64,000 bases of DNA from Nonomuraea corallina (GTDB taxonomy: Bacteria; Actinomycetota; Actinomycetes; Streptosporangiales; Streptosporangiaceae): contig NZ_JAPNNL010000002.1 of the NCBI RefSeq assembly GCF_027620315.1, forward strand, positions 43,711 to 107,710, given 5' to 3'. Each line of letters begins with the position of its first letter. The first letter of the stretch is position 1. Made by a program: the position numbers and the translations under genes. The notes under the pieces are model-generated. The model did not search any database. It was not told the DNA's origin and saw only the letters and a list, made by a program, of their open reading frames with translations. Shown one piece after another: positions 15,221 through 24,403 of the stretch.

Positions 15221-15610
15221 TCAGTGTCCTCTGGACATGAGGGAAGATCTGGCTGAAATCTTGGGAGGCGAGCCGGGCGTCGTCGGGGCGCCCGCCCGTT
15301 CCAGCGCTGAGCCCGCGCGGCCTTTGCGGCGGACGCGGATCGTGCGCAGGTCCGTGACGGCGATCTTCAGCACCTCGTACGGGCACCCGTACGCTTCCAG
15401 CGCGGCCAGCGCCCGCAGGGCGGCGGCGTCCTCGTCGTCCTCGTCGTCCGGTCCGGCGGGCACCTGGCAGCGGAAGGTGAAGACCGAGACGGTCGCGTCG
15501 TGGGTGAACGTGCCGGCGTCGGTGTAGGCGGTGCCGCCCGCCGCCAGCACGGCGGCCCGCGCGGCGGCGTCCAGGCCCTGGAACTTGCCCCTGACCGTCA
15601 CTCTCCACAT
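15221..15610 (-). CDS. DUF6204-like small protein
   Basis: 129 residues from ATG 15610 (GGAG just upstream). The core WRVTVRGKFQGLD...VFTFRCQVP...ALEAYGCPYEVLKIAVTDLRTIRVRRK resembles the actinobacterial DUF6204 proteins, single-domain alpha/beta proteins of unknown role. The family call is from memory of the pattern. The start lies inside the 3' end of a broken TetR gene (13-nt overlap). Confidence 0.7.
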   Translation of the reverse strand: MWRVTVRGKFQGLDAAARAAVLAAGGTAYTDAGTFTHDATVSVFTFRCQVPAGPDDEDDEDAAALRALAALEAYGCPYEVLKIAVTDLRTIRVRRKGRAGSALERAGAPTTPGSPPKISARSSLMSRGH

Positions 15611-15900
15611 GGCGTCTCCTCCCGTACGGCATAGCGCAGGACCCGGTCGCCGAGCAGGCTCTCGACGACGTCCAGCAGGGTCAGCACGGCGTCGGCGATC
15701 GCGTCGGGGGGCTCGCCCGCCGCCGACTCGCCCGGCCGGCGCCGCCGGACGATCTCGGCCAGCCGTTGTGATGAGGCCTCGTCCGGCGGCAGGACCAGGT
15801 CCTCCTTGGCGTCGAAGTAGTTGTAGACCGTGTTGACCGACACCTCGGCCGCCGCCGCGACCTCGGCGAACGTCGCGGAGATCGGGCAGCTCAGGCTGCT
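15598..15900 (-). pseudogene. Remnant of a TetR family regulator
   Basis: In one minus-strand frame the text ISATFAEVAAAAEVSVNTVYNYFDAKEDLV is a clear TetR helix-turn-helix. No start codon lies upstream in frame before a stop at about 15955, so the first helix and N-terminus are missing or shifted. The protein ends after only about 80 residues beyond the HTH, far short of a normal ligand domain (about 190 total). It overlaps the start of the DUF6204-like gene it may once have controlled. Confidence 0.65.
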
Positions 15901-15990
15901 GCGCGCCGCGGGCCGCTGAGCCGATCGGTCGCCGGGGTGAGGACTGCAGTTCGATCACCGTACGGGCTGATTCCGGATACTCTGCCGGGC

Positions 15991-17070
15991 GTGCGGCGAT
16001 TAATCAGGTCTCGTGGGGTGTGGCTTGCGCTTGTCGCCGCCGTCGCGGCGGCGGTGGGGATCGCGCTGCTCGCACGGTCGCGCCGCGCTGAGCCGTCCGG
16101 CGTGCCGGCTCCTCCCGAGGAGCAGCCGGCCGTGGCGTCGTGGCCGCCCGCGCCGATCCTGGGCACTCCCACCGCCGAGGACCTCCGGCGGTACGCGCAC
16201 CGGCCCTCCGTGCTCGACCGTCCCGCGGTCTCGCGGTTCCTGGAGCCCCGGGAGCCGCGGGAGCCGCTCGACCGGGCCACCCGCCGCCTGGTGATCCGCT
16301 GGGGCGTCGCCGCGCTCGCGCTCGTCGTGCTGGCGGGCGGCACCCACCTGCTGGAGTCCAGGGTCTTCCCCGAGGGCGACGGGGTCACGCAGGCGATGAC
16401 CAGCGACGTCTCGTGCGGTGCTCCCGGTGTCAGGTGCGAGGTCGAGACCGAGGAGGTCCACGCGCCGCCTCCCGACGCCGACTGCCGGCCGGGAGGCGCC
16501 GCCCCGCGCGTGCGCAGGCCCGACCCGAAGGTGACCAGGGCCGTGAACCGGCAGTGGCGGCGGATCGAGACCTGGCTGAGGACCAACGCGCCCAGGAGCC
16601 ACCGCGCGCTCGGCAGACCCGCCGAGGCCGGGACCATCGCGGTGGCGGAGGCGCAGATGGGCCTGCGCTTCCCCGACGACCTCAAGGCCTCGCTGCTGCG
16701 TCACGACGGCGGGCTGGCCCTGCTGGGTCACTGGACCCAGGGCGTCAGGGACATCCGCGACACCTGGCGGATGCTCTGTGAGAGCGACGACATGGACATG
16801 GCCGAGGACCCGCGGGGCGACTGGTGGGACGGGCGGATGATCCCCTTCGGCGCCGACGGGAGCGGCAACCATCTGGTGGTCGACTCGGTGCGGCGTGACG
16901 TCGGTGAGACCGATCACGAGGGCGGTATGGGGTTCCGGCCCGCCGAGACCCGGATCCGCTCGTACCACGCCCTGCTCAAGGCCACCGCGGACGCGCTGGA
17001 GAGCGGCGGCTCGATCGGTTACTGGAAGCCCGGGGCGGTCTCCGGCTCCCTGGACTGGCAGATCCTTTAG
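15991..17070 (+). CDS. Membrane-anchored SUKH (SMI1/KNR4) domain protein
   Basis: 359 residues from GTG 15991. Two membrane helices (about 11-30 and 105-125) precede a C-terminal domain (about 180-355) with the SMI1/KNR4 pattern: EAQMGLRFPDDLKASLLRHDGG, then a loop with LLGHWTQGVRDI, and MIPFGADGSGNHLVVD. SUKH domains are often immunity proteins against polymorphic toxins but also occur in unrelated roles. No toxin gene is adjacent. There is no Shine-Dalgarno; a GATACT box about 12 nt upstream fits leaderless or near-leaderless translation. Confidence 0.8.
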   Translation: MRRLIRSRGVWLALVAAVAAAVGIALLARSRRAEPSGVPAPPEEQPAVASWPPAPILGTPTAEDLRRYAHRPSVLDRPAVSRFLEPREPREPLDRATRRLVIRWGVAALALVVLAGGTHLLESRVFPEGDGVTQAMTSDVSCGAPGVRCEVETEEVHAPPPDADCRPGGAAPRVRRPDPKVTRAVNRQWRRIETWLRTNAPRSHRALGRPAEAGTIAVAEAQMGLRFPDDLKASLLRHDGGLALLGHWTQGVRDIRDTWRMLCESDDMDMAEDPRGDWWDGRMIPFGADGSGNHLVVDSVRRDVGETDHEGGMGFRPAETRIRSYHALLKATADALESGGSIGYWKPGAVSGSLDWQIL

Positions 17071-17112
17071 AACCGTCACGCGGGACGGATGAAGGGTCAC
17101 TTGGGAGGCTGA

Positions 17113-18594
<1,482 letters not shown>

Positions 18595-18635
18595 ACCCGC
18601 GCCTCGGGGGCGGGCGTCCGTAAGAGCGGTATGCG

Positions 18636-18641
18636 TACACT
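18636..18641 (+). promoter_or_regulatory. -10 box of leaderless GlxA-type regulator gene
   Basis: TACACT, 7 nt before ATG 18649; no Shine-Dalgarno between. It favours ATG 18649 over ATG 18631, which would lie upstream of the predicted transcript start. Confidence 0.5.
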
Positions 18642-18648
18642 TCCGGAC

Positions 18649-19602
18649 ATGCACACCGTGGCGCTCGCCCTGTACGAGGGGGCCATGCTCTTCGAGGCCG
18701 CCGCGGCCTGCGAGGTGTTCGGGGTCGACCGGTCCGAGCTGGCCGATCCGCCCGACCCGTGGTACGAGTTCCGCGTGTGCGGGCCCGGCCAGGGCCGGGT
18801 GGGCGACTGGCTGCGGGTCGACACGCCGTACGGGCTGGACGCGGTCGCGGACGCCGACACGGTGGTGGTGGCCGCCTGCGACGTGGAGACGGGGCCGCCG
18901 GGCGACGTGGTGGAGGCCGTGCGCGCCGCCCACGGGCGCGGGGCCAGGATCGTGGCGCTGTGCACGGGCGCGTTCGTGCTCGCCGCGGCCGGGCTCCTGG
19001 ACGGGCGGCGGGCGACCACCCACTGGATGCACGCCGAACTGCTCGCCACCCGGTACCCCCGCGTCCGGGTCGACCCCGACGTCCTCTACATCGACGAGGG
19101 GTCCGTCCTGACCTCGGCGGGCAAGGGGGCCGGGCTCGACCTGTGCCTGCACGTCGTCAGGAAGGACCGGGGCGCCGCGGTGGCCAACGCGCTGGCCCGC
19201 CGCCTCGTCGTGCCGCCGCACCGGGCAGGCGGGCAGGCGCAGTACGTGACGGCGCCGGTGCCGGACGACGCGGGACGGTACGGGCTCGCCGACGTCCTCC
19301 AGTGGGCGCTGGCCCGGCTGCACGAACCGCTGACCGTGGCCGACCTGGCCGGCCGCGCCGGGATGAGCCCCCGCAACCTGGCCCGCCACTTCAACCGCGC
19401 GCTGGGCATGACCCCGCTGCACTGGCTGCACGCCCAGCGGGTGCACCGGGCCCAGGAACTGCTGGAGACCACCGACGCCGGCATGGAGCAGATCGCGGCC
19501 CGTACCGGCATGGGCACGGCGGCGACGCTGCGCAGGCACTTCACCCGTGCCGTCGGCGTGGCCCCCGACACCTACCGGCGGACCTTCCGCGGCTCCCGCT
19601 GA
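18649..19602 (+). CDS. GlxA-type transcriptional regulator (DJ-1/PfpI + AraC HTH)
   Basis: 317 residues. Residues 1-190 are a DJ-1/PfpI-like domain (VALALYEGAMLFEAAAACEVFGVD at the start; nucleophile-elbow-like ALCTGAFVLAAAGLLDGRRATTHW). Residues 215-317 are an AraC double helix-turn-helix (LTVADLAGRAGMSPRNLARHFNRALGMTPLHWLHAQRV, then IAARTGMGTAATLRRHFTRAVGVAPDTYR). Members regulate amine and arginine catabolism in several bacteria. It follows argG on the same strand but has its own promoter; a regulatory link is only suggestive. Confidence 0.92.
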   Translation: MHTVALALYEGAMLFEAAAACEVFGVDRSELADPPDPWYEFRVCGPGQGRVGDWLRVDTPYGLDAVADADTVVVAACDVETGPPGDVVEAVRAAHGRGARIVALCTGAFVLAAAGLLDGRRATTHWMHAELLATRYPRVRVDPDVLYIDEGSVLTSAGKGAGLDLCLHVVRKDRGAAVANALARRLVVPPHRAGGQAQYVTAPVPDDAGRYGLADVLQWALARLHEPLTVADLAGRAGMSPRNLARHFNRALGMTPLHWLHAQRVHRAQELLETTDAGMEQIAARTGMGTAATLRRHFTRAVGVAPDTYRRTFRGSR

Positions 19603-19655
19603 CTCCCGGAACTGTCTGTGCCGCAGGGCATGCTGGGGGCGGCGAAAGGGGAGAC

Positions 19656-20231
19656 ATGGCTGAGGTGCTGATGTTCCACCACGCTCACGGGCTGACGTCC
19701 GGGGTGCGGGAGTTCGCGGAGGAGCTGAGGCGGGCGGGCCACACCGTCCACGTGCCCGACCTGTACGAGGGGCAGGTCTTCGCCTCGCTCGACGAGGGCC
19801 TGGGCTACGCGCGGGAGGCGGGGTTCGGCGCGATCGTCGAGCGGGCCCGGTCGTTCACCGCGTGGCTGCCGGGCGAGGTGGTCTACGCCGGGTTCTCGCT
19901 CGGCGTGCTGGCGGCGCAGCAGCTGGCCCAGACCCGGGCCGGGGCCAGGGGAGCGCTGCTCTACCACGCCTGCGTGCCGGTCACCGAGTTCGGCGACTCC
20001 TGGCCGGAGGGCGTGCCGGTGCAGGTCCACGGCATGGCGGGCGACCCGTTCTTCGCGGGCGAGGGCGACCTGGAGGCGGCCCGCGCCCTCGTGGAGTCGG
20101 CTCAGGACGCGGAGCTGTTCCTCTACCCGGGCGAGGAGCACCTGTTCACCGACCGGAGCCTGCCCTCCTACGACGAGCGGGCGGCCGGGCTCCTCCTGGA
20201 GCGGACCCTGGGGTTCCTCGCCAAGGTCTGA
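19656..20231 (+). CDS. Dienelactone hydrolase family protein
   Basis: 191 residues from ATG 19656, with AAAGGGGAG 3 nt upstream. Alpha/beta hydrolase of the DLH type: FHHAHGLTSGVREFAEELRRAGHTVHVPDLYEG at the start, nucleophile elbow GFSLG with Ser where classical DLH has Cys, and C-terminal YPGEEHLFTD providing the His. The likely reaction is hydrolysis of an ester or lactone. It lies after the GlxA-type gene by 53 nt and may share its transcript. Confidence 0.88.
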   Translation: MAEVLMFHHAHGLTSGVREFAEELRRAGHTVHVPDLYEGQVFASLDEGLGYAREAGFGAIVERARSFTAWLPGEVVYAGFSLGVLAAQQLAQTRAGARGALLYHACVPVTEFGDSWPEGVPVQVHGMAGDPFFAGEGDLEAARALVESAQDAELFLYPGEEHLFTDRSLPSYDERAAGLLLERTLGFLAKV

Positions 20232-20259
20232 CGTCAGGGCGCGGTTGACGCTTCATTGA

Positions 20260-20300
20260 AGATAGTGGCACTATCTAATCACTGGATAGCTCCACTATCT
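20260..20300. promoter_or_regulatory. Two 17-bp operators in promoter of membrane gene
   Basis: AGATAGTGGCACTATCT (20260-20276) is a perfect 17-bp palindrome. GGATAGCTCCACTATCT (20284-20300) is an imperfect second copy 24 bp downstream. TTGACG at 20245-20250 and CACTAT at 20269-20274 form a plausible promoter, so the sites cover -10 and the transcript start, ending at the AAAGGAG ribosome binding site. Strongly suggests a repressor; its gene is not obvious nearby. Confidence 0.75.
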
Positions 20301-20312
20301 AAAGGAGTCCGC

Positions 20313-20792
20313 ATGTCACTCGTTCTGATCATCGCCACGCTCGTGTTCCGGCTACTGGGCGCGTTCGGGGTGCGGCGGTTCGCGACCTGGCGGGTCAGCG
20401 CGGCGCACGGGCTCGCGCTGTTCCTCGTGGTGACGGCGAGCGCCCACTTCGCCCCCGAAGGCAGCGCCTTCACCACCACCCACGCCGACCTGGTGGCGAT
20501 GGTGCCGCCGTTCGTGCCGTTCCCGGCCCTGATGGTGTACGCGACCGGCGTGCTGGAGCTCCTCGGCGCGGCCGGGCTGGTCCTGGCCCGCACCCGCCAG
20601 GCCGCCGGGCTGTCGCTGGCGGTGCTGTTCGTGCTGCTCCTGCCCGCCAACGTGTACGCCGCGCTGGCCGGTCAGGACGTCAGCCCGCTGTGGCTGCGGG
20701 TGCCCGAGCAGATCCTCTACATCGCGGTCGCGCTGTGGGCCGCCCTCGGAGCGCGTACGGTGGAGCGTGCCGGAGATCGCGTCCCCGCCTGA
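20313..20792 (+). CDS. DoxX-like membrane protein
   Basis: 159 residues from ATG 20313, with AAAGGAG 5 nt upstream. Four hydrophobic helices: LVLIIATLVFRLLG, AAHGLALFLVVTASAHF, LMVYATGVLELLGAAGLVLA and LSLAVLFVLLLPANVYAAL. The TGVLELLGAAGLV segment is the DoxX-family pattern. Under two operator palindromes, hence probably inducible. Role unknown. The next gene starts 32 nt later and may be co-transcribed. Confidence 0.78.
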   Translation: MSLVLIIATLVFRLLGAFGVRRFATWRVSAAHGLALFLVVTASAHFAPEGSAFTTTHADLVAMVPPFVPFPALMVYATGVLELLGAAGLVLARTRQAAGLSLAVLFVLLLPANVYAALAGQDVSPLWLRVPEQILYIAVALWAALGARTVERAGDRVPA

Positions 20793-20824
20793 CGCGTCCC
20801 CCCGACTCTGGAGGCGTTGGCAAC

Positions 20825-21835
20825 GTGGCTGCCGGGACACCGACCATGCGCGCGAGCACCGCACTGGCCTGGGGGGTCGGCGCCAGCGCGGTGCTCACCG
20901 GGCTCGTCTGGCTGGCCGGGCAGCGGCTGACGGGCCTGGAGCCGCTCCCCGACCAGGGGGCGTCCTGGTACTACTGGAAGCTGCCCGAGCCGACCGTGTG
21001 GACGCGGCTGTCGGCCTGGCTCTGCTACGCCGCCCACCAGGTCACCCTCTGGGGGCTGATCTACTACGCGCAGACCCGGGTCCGCCGCTACACCGGCGGC
21101 CTGCACCGGGTGAACATCGTGGCCCTGGCGGTCAACTTCGGCTTCATCCTGCTGCACCAGGCGCAGACCCAGGTGTTCTACGACGGGCTGGCGCAGGACG
21201 TGTCCATCTTCAGCTCGCAGGCGTCGGTGGTGCTCCTGCTGATCGTGGTGCTGCTCATGGAGAACCGCCGGCGCGGCCTGTTCGCGGGCAGACCGGCGCC
21301 GATCTCGGCGGAGGTCACCTCCTTCGCCCGGCGCTACCACGGCTACCTGTTCAGCTGGGCCGCCGTGTACACGTTCTGGTACCACCCGATGGAGACGACC
21401 AGCGGCCACCTGATCGGGTTCTTCTACATGTTCCTGATCCTGCTGCAGGGCAGCCTCTTCCTCACCCGCGCGCACACGAACCGCTGGTGGACCCTCACCC
21501 TGGAGCTCCTGGTGGCCGCGCACGGCACGCTGGTGGCCTTCATGAACACCGGCCCCGACGGGGCGTGGCCGATGTTCCTCTTCGGCTTCCTGGGCGTGTT
21601 CGTCCTCACCCAGATGCACGGGCTCGGCCTCGGCGCGACCACCAGGTGGGTCCTGGCCGCCTGCTACGCGGGCGCGGTGCTGGCCGTGTACGCGGTGCGC
21701 GGCCTCGGCGAGGTGACGGAGGTGGTGCGCGTGCCTGCCATCGAGTATCTGCTGGTGGGCGTCGTGGCGGTGCTGCTGTGGCTGGTCGTGCGGTGCCTGC
21801 GGTGGCTGCCGCGCGGCGGCACCCCGCGGTCGTGA
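20825..21835 (+). CDS. Hypothetical polytopic membrane protein
   Basis: 336 residues; family not recognised. About eight to nine membrane helices, rich in aromatic residues (WYYWKLPEP, YTFWYHPMETTSGHLIGFFYMF) with conserved-looking His residues in or near helices (AAHQVTLWGLIYY, LLHQAQTQVF, RYHGYLFSW). Start GTG 20825 is preferred because GGAGG lies 10 nt upstream; ATG 20846 has no binding site. It follows the DoxX-like gene closely. Histidines near membrane helices could bind haem or metal, but that is speculation. Confidence 0.7.
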   Translation: MAAGTPTMRASTALAWGVGASAVLTGLVWLAGQRLTGLEPLPDQGASWYYWKLPEPTVWTRLSAWLCYAAHQVTLWGLIYYAQTRVRRYTGGLHRVNIVALAVNFGFILLHQAQTQVFYDGLAQDVSIFSSQASVVLLLIVVLLMENRRRGLFAGRPAPISAEVTSFARRYHGYLFSWAAVYTFWYHPMETTSGHLIGFFYMFLILLQGSLFLTRAHTNRWWTLTLELLVAAHGTLVAFMNTGPDGAWPMFLFGFLGVFVLTQMHGLGLGATTRWVLAACYAGAVLAVYAVRGLGEVTEVVRVPAIEYLLVGVVAVLLWLVVRCLRWLPRGGTPRS

Positions 21836-21868
21836 GCTAGGCGGCGGCCCGTACGGCAGGCGCGACGC

Positions 21869-22444
21869 TCAGCCCGCCGGATAGGCCGACTCCAGGACGC
21901 CGCGGACGAACGCGTCGAGATCGTCCAGCCCGGCCGCCGCCAGCGTGGCCGGGCCGCCCGCCAGCAGGTGCGGGATGGCCGCGTGCATGGCCAGCGTGAC
22001 GGCGGCGGCCCTCTCCGGCGTGACCGGCAGCCCGGCCGCCCGCTGCGCCGCCTCGAACGCGGCGAAGTCGGCGGCCGCGATCGGGTCGAGCACGGTGGAC
22101 AGCCACGGCCGCCGCGCGGCCTCGGCCTGCAGCTCCAGGTAGGCGAGCAGGCGGGCGCGGCCGGGGCCCGCGACGTCCGCGAGGAGCGATCGCAGCAGCG
22201 CCACCAGCCCTTCCCGGTCGCCGGGGGGAGCGGCGGCGGCCCGCCGCGCCTCGTGGTAGCGCTCCAGGCATCGCTCGGCCGCCCCCGCCAGCAGCGCCTC
22301 CCTGGTCGGGTAGTAGTTCTTCGCCGTCCCCGCCGGCACGCCGGCCTCGGCGTCGACCGCGCGGTGCGTCAGCCCGCGCCCGCCGGCGGCGGCGAGCACC
22401 TCGATGGCCGCGTCGCGCAGGCGGTCCCGTCGCTCCGGATTCAC
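21869..22444 (-). CDS. TetR family transcriptional regulator
   Basis: 191 residues. N-terminal HTH: RLRDAAIEVLAAAGGRGLTHRAVDAEAGVPAGTAKNYYPTREALL (9-53). The alanine-rich C-terminal ligand domain (70-190) is of the TetR_C type with little sequence to identify a ligand. Divergent from the FAD monooxygenase gene across 72 bp that hold two abutting palindromes, so it probably represses both. Confidence 0.92.
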   Translation of the reverse strand: MNPERRDRLRDAAIEVLAAAGGRGLTHRAVDAEAGVPAGTAKNYYPTREALLAGAAERCLERYHEARRAAAAPPGDREGLVALLRSLLADVAGPGRARLLAYLELQAEAARRPWLSTVLDPIAAADFAAFEAAQRAAGLPVTPERAAAVTLAMHAAIPHLLAGGPATLAAAGLDDLDAFVRGVLESAYPAG

Positions 22445-22476
22445 CCGCGCACGCTACCACGCCCCGGAGTAGTATC

Positions 22477-22504
22477 ACCACAAACGTGGTACCACAGATG
22501 TGGT
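22477..22504. promoter_or_regulatory. Tandem TetR operators between regulator and monooxygenase
   Basis: ACCACAAACGTGGT (22477-22490) and ACCACAGATGTGGT (22491-22504) are two 14-bp palindromes with identical 5-bp arms, placed end to end. TAGTAT at 22469-22474 is a plausible -10 for the plus strand. The site ends 12 bp before the monooxygenase start. Confidence 0.8.
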
Positions 22505-22516
22505 GAAGGAGTGGTC

Positions 22517-23542
22517 ATGACGAAGACAGCGGTGATCGTGGGAGCCGGCGTCGGCGGGCTCGCCGCCGCGATCGGCCTGCGCAGGGCCGGCTGGCACGTG
22601 TCGGTGCTGGAGCGGCGGGCCGAGCTCGAAAGGTACGGGACGGCGTTCGGCATCCACCCCACGGCCCAGGCCGCGCTCGACCACCTGGGCGTCGGCGAGG
22701 CGATCCGGGCCCGCGCCGTGCCGTACCGGCACGCCAGTATCCGCAGACCGGACGGCGAGCCGCTGGGCAGGCTGCCGCTGGAGCGCATCGAGCGCAGGGC
22801 CGGGCGTCCCGAGCTGCTCATCTCCCGCCCGTACCTGCTGGACGCGCTGCTCGGCGCCCTCGGCGACGTGCCGCTGCGGTTCGGCACGGCCGTCACCGAC
22901 GTGCGCGACCTGATCGACGGCCATGACCTCGTCGTCGGCGCCGACGGCATCGGCAGCGCCGTGCGGCAGGCCGCCCTGGGCCGGCGCAGCGGCCCCCGGC
23001 ACGTCGGCTCCGTCGCCTGGATCGGCATCGCCGACTTCGAGACCGGCGCGTACGGCGAGACGTGGGGCGAGGGCCGCCTCTTCGGCATGACCCCGATCGA
23101 GCCCGGCCGCACCAACTGGTACGCGACCGCCCCGCGCGCCGACACCGCGGACGAACTGCGCGCGCAGTTCAGGCACTGGCACGACCCGATCCCGCTCCTC
23201 CTCGCCGAGACCGACCCGGCGACCTGGATCCGCTACGAGATGCGCCACCTGTATCCGGCGCTGCCCTCGTTCGTCGCCGGCCGGGTCGCCCTGGTGGGGG
23301 ACGCGGCCCACGCCATGACGCCGAACCTGGGGCAGGGCGCGTGCACCGCCATCCTGGACGCCGAGGCGCTCACCCGCCACGTGGCGGGCGAGCCCGACCT
23401 GCCGCGGGCGCTGCGGGCCTACGACGCCGAACGGCGGCGCAGCGCCCAGCGGGTGGCGTTCGGCTCGCGCACCCTGCACCGGTTCGTGTCGTCGCGGCGC
23501 ACGCTGCTGCGGGACTCGTTCGTACGGCTGGCGCTGCGGTGA
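22517..23542 (+). CDS. FAD-dependent monooxygenase (aromatic hydroxylase type)
   Basis: 341 residues from ATG 22517, with GAAGGAG 6 nt upstream. Class A flavin monooxygenase: GxGxxG fold VIVGAGVGGLAAAIGLRRAGW (7-27), DG motif LVVGADGIGSAVR, and GD motif VALVGDAAHAMTPNLGQGACTAI. Such enzymes hydroxylate aromatics or epoxidise using NAD(P)H and O2. Regulated by the divergent TetR. A role in detoxifying the TetR ligand, or an antibiotic, is plausible inference. Confidence 0.92.
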   Translation: MTKTAVIVGAGVGGLAAAIGLRRAGWHVSVLERRAELERYGTAFGIHPTAQAALDHLGVGEAIRARAVPYRHASIRRPDGEPLGRLPLERIERRAGRPELLISRPYLLDALLGALGDVPLRFGTAVTDVRDLIDGHDLVVGADGIGSAVRQAALGRRSGPRHVGSVAWIGIADFETGAYGETWGEGRLFGMTPIEPGRTNWYATAPRADTADELRAQFRHWHDPIPLLLAETDPATWIRYEMRHLYPALPSFVAGRVALVGDAAHAMTPNLGQGACTAILDAEALTRHVAGEPDLPRALRAYDAERRRSAQRVAFGSRTLHRFVSSRRTLLRDSFVRLALR

Positions 23543-23549
23543 GGCCCCG

Positions 23550-24356
23550 TCACCAGGTGGATCTGACGTACTCGGCGAAGTCGCGCGGGTCGCGGCCCAG
23601 GACCTGCCGGACGCCGTCGGACAGGTGGGCGTTGACGCCCGCGGCGATCGACGTCAACAGCCGGTTCACCAGCCTGATCTCGTCGGCGGCGTAGCCGCGG
23701 GCGGAAAGCCGGGCCGCGTACTCCTCGGGCGGGACGGGCACGTAGGCGATCCTCCGGCCGGTCGCGGCGGCGATCTCGGCGACCGCGTCGCCGAACGACA
23801 GCAGCCGCGGCCCCGACAGCTCGTACGTGCGCCCGGCGTGGCCGTCGCCCAGCAGCACCTCGGCCGCCACGTCGGCGATGTCGCCGGCGTGCACGAACGG
23901 CTCAAGCCCGTGCCCGGCGGACAGCTCGACCCGGCCGGCCTCGACCGGATCGCTGAGCATCGGGTCCTCGCTGAAGTTCTGGGCGAACCAGGTCGGGCGC
24001 AGGATGGTCCACGCGCCGCCGGACCTCTTGACCGCCCGCTCCGAGGCCAGCAGGCGCTCGTCGCCCAGCTTGGGCCAGTCGCGCGACGACAGCAGCACCA
24101 GCCGCCGCACCCCGCGGGCGATCGCCGCCCCGGCGAACGCGGCCAGCAGCTCCGCCGCCTCAGGACCCTGGGAGTCCACCAGGTAGGCGGCCGAGACGCC
24201 CGACAGGGCCGGCGCCCACGTGTCGTGGTCGTGCCAGTCGAAGGGGGTCTCCCCGCGGCGGGAGGCCGCGCGCACGCGGACGCCCCGGGCGCGGAGGGCG
24301 GCGGCGACCCGCCGCCCCGTCTTGCCGGTGCCGCCCAGGACCAGGATCGTCGCCAT
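23550..24356 (-). CDS. NmrA-like NAD(P)H-binding protein
   Basis: 268 residues. Glycine motif ILVLGGTGKTGRRVAAALRARG at the N-terminus, VLLSSRDW and the LRPTWFAQNF segment are typical of the NmrA/TMR atypical SDR group (QOR2-like, azoreductase-like). Start ATG 24356 puts the motif at residue 4; GTG 24371 is an alternative. Converges on the monooxygenase gene with a 7-bp gap. Confidence 0.86.
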   Translation of the reverse strand: MATILVLGGTGKTGRRVAAALRARGVRVRAASRRGETPFDWHDHDTWAPALSGVSAAYLVDSQGPEAAELLAAFAGAAIARGVRRLVLLSSRDWPKLGDERLLASERAVKRSGGAWTILRPTWFAQNFSEDPMLSDPVEAGRVELSAGHGLEPFVHAGDIADVAAEVLLGDGHAGRTYELSGPRLLSFGDAVAEIAAATGRRIAYVPVPPEEYAARLSARGYAADEIRLVNRLLTSIAAGVNAHLSDGVRQVLGRDPRDFAEYVRSTW

Positions 24357-24403
24357 GACCTCAGTCAACACGCCGGCGGACCCCGCAGGAAGCCGGTGAT
24401 CGG

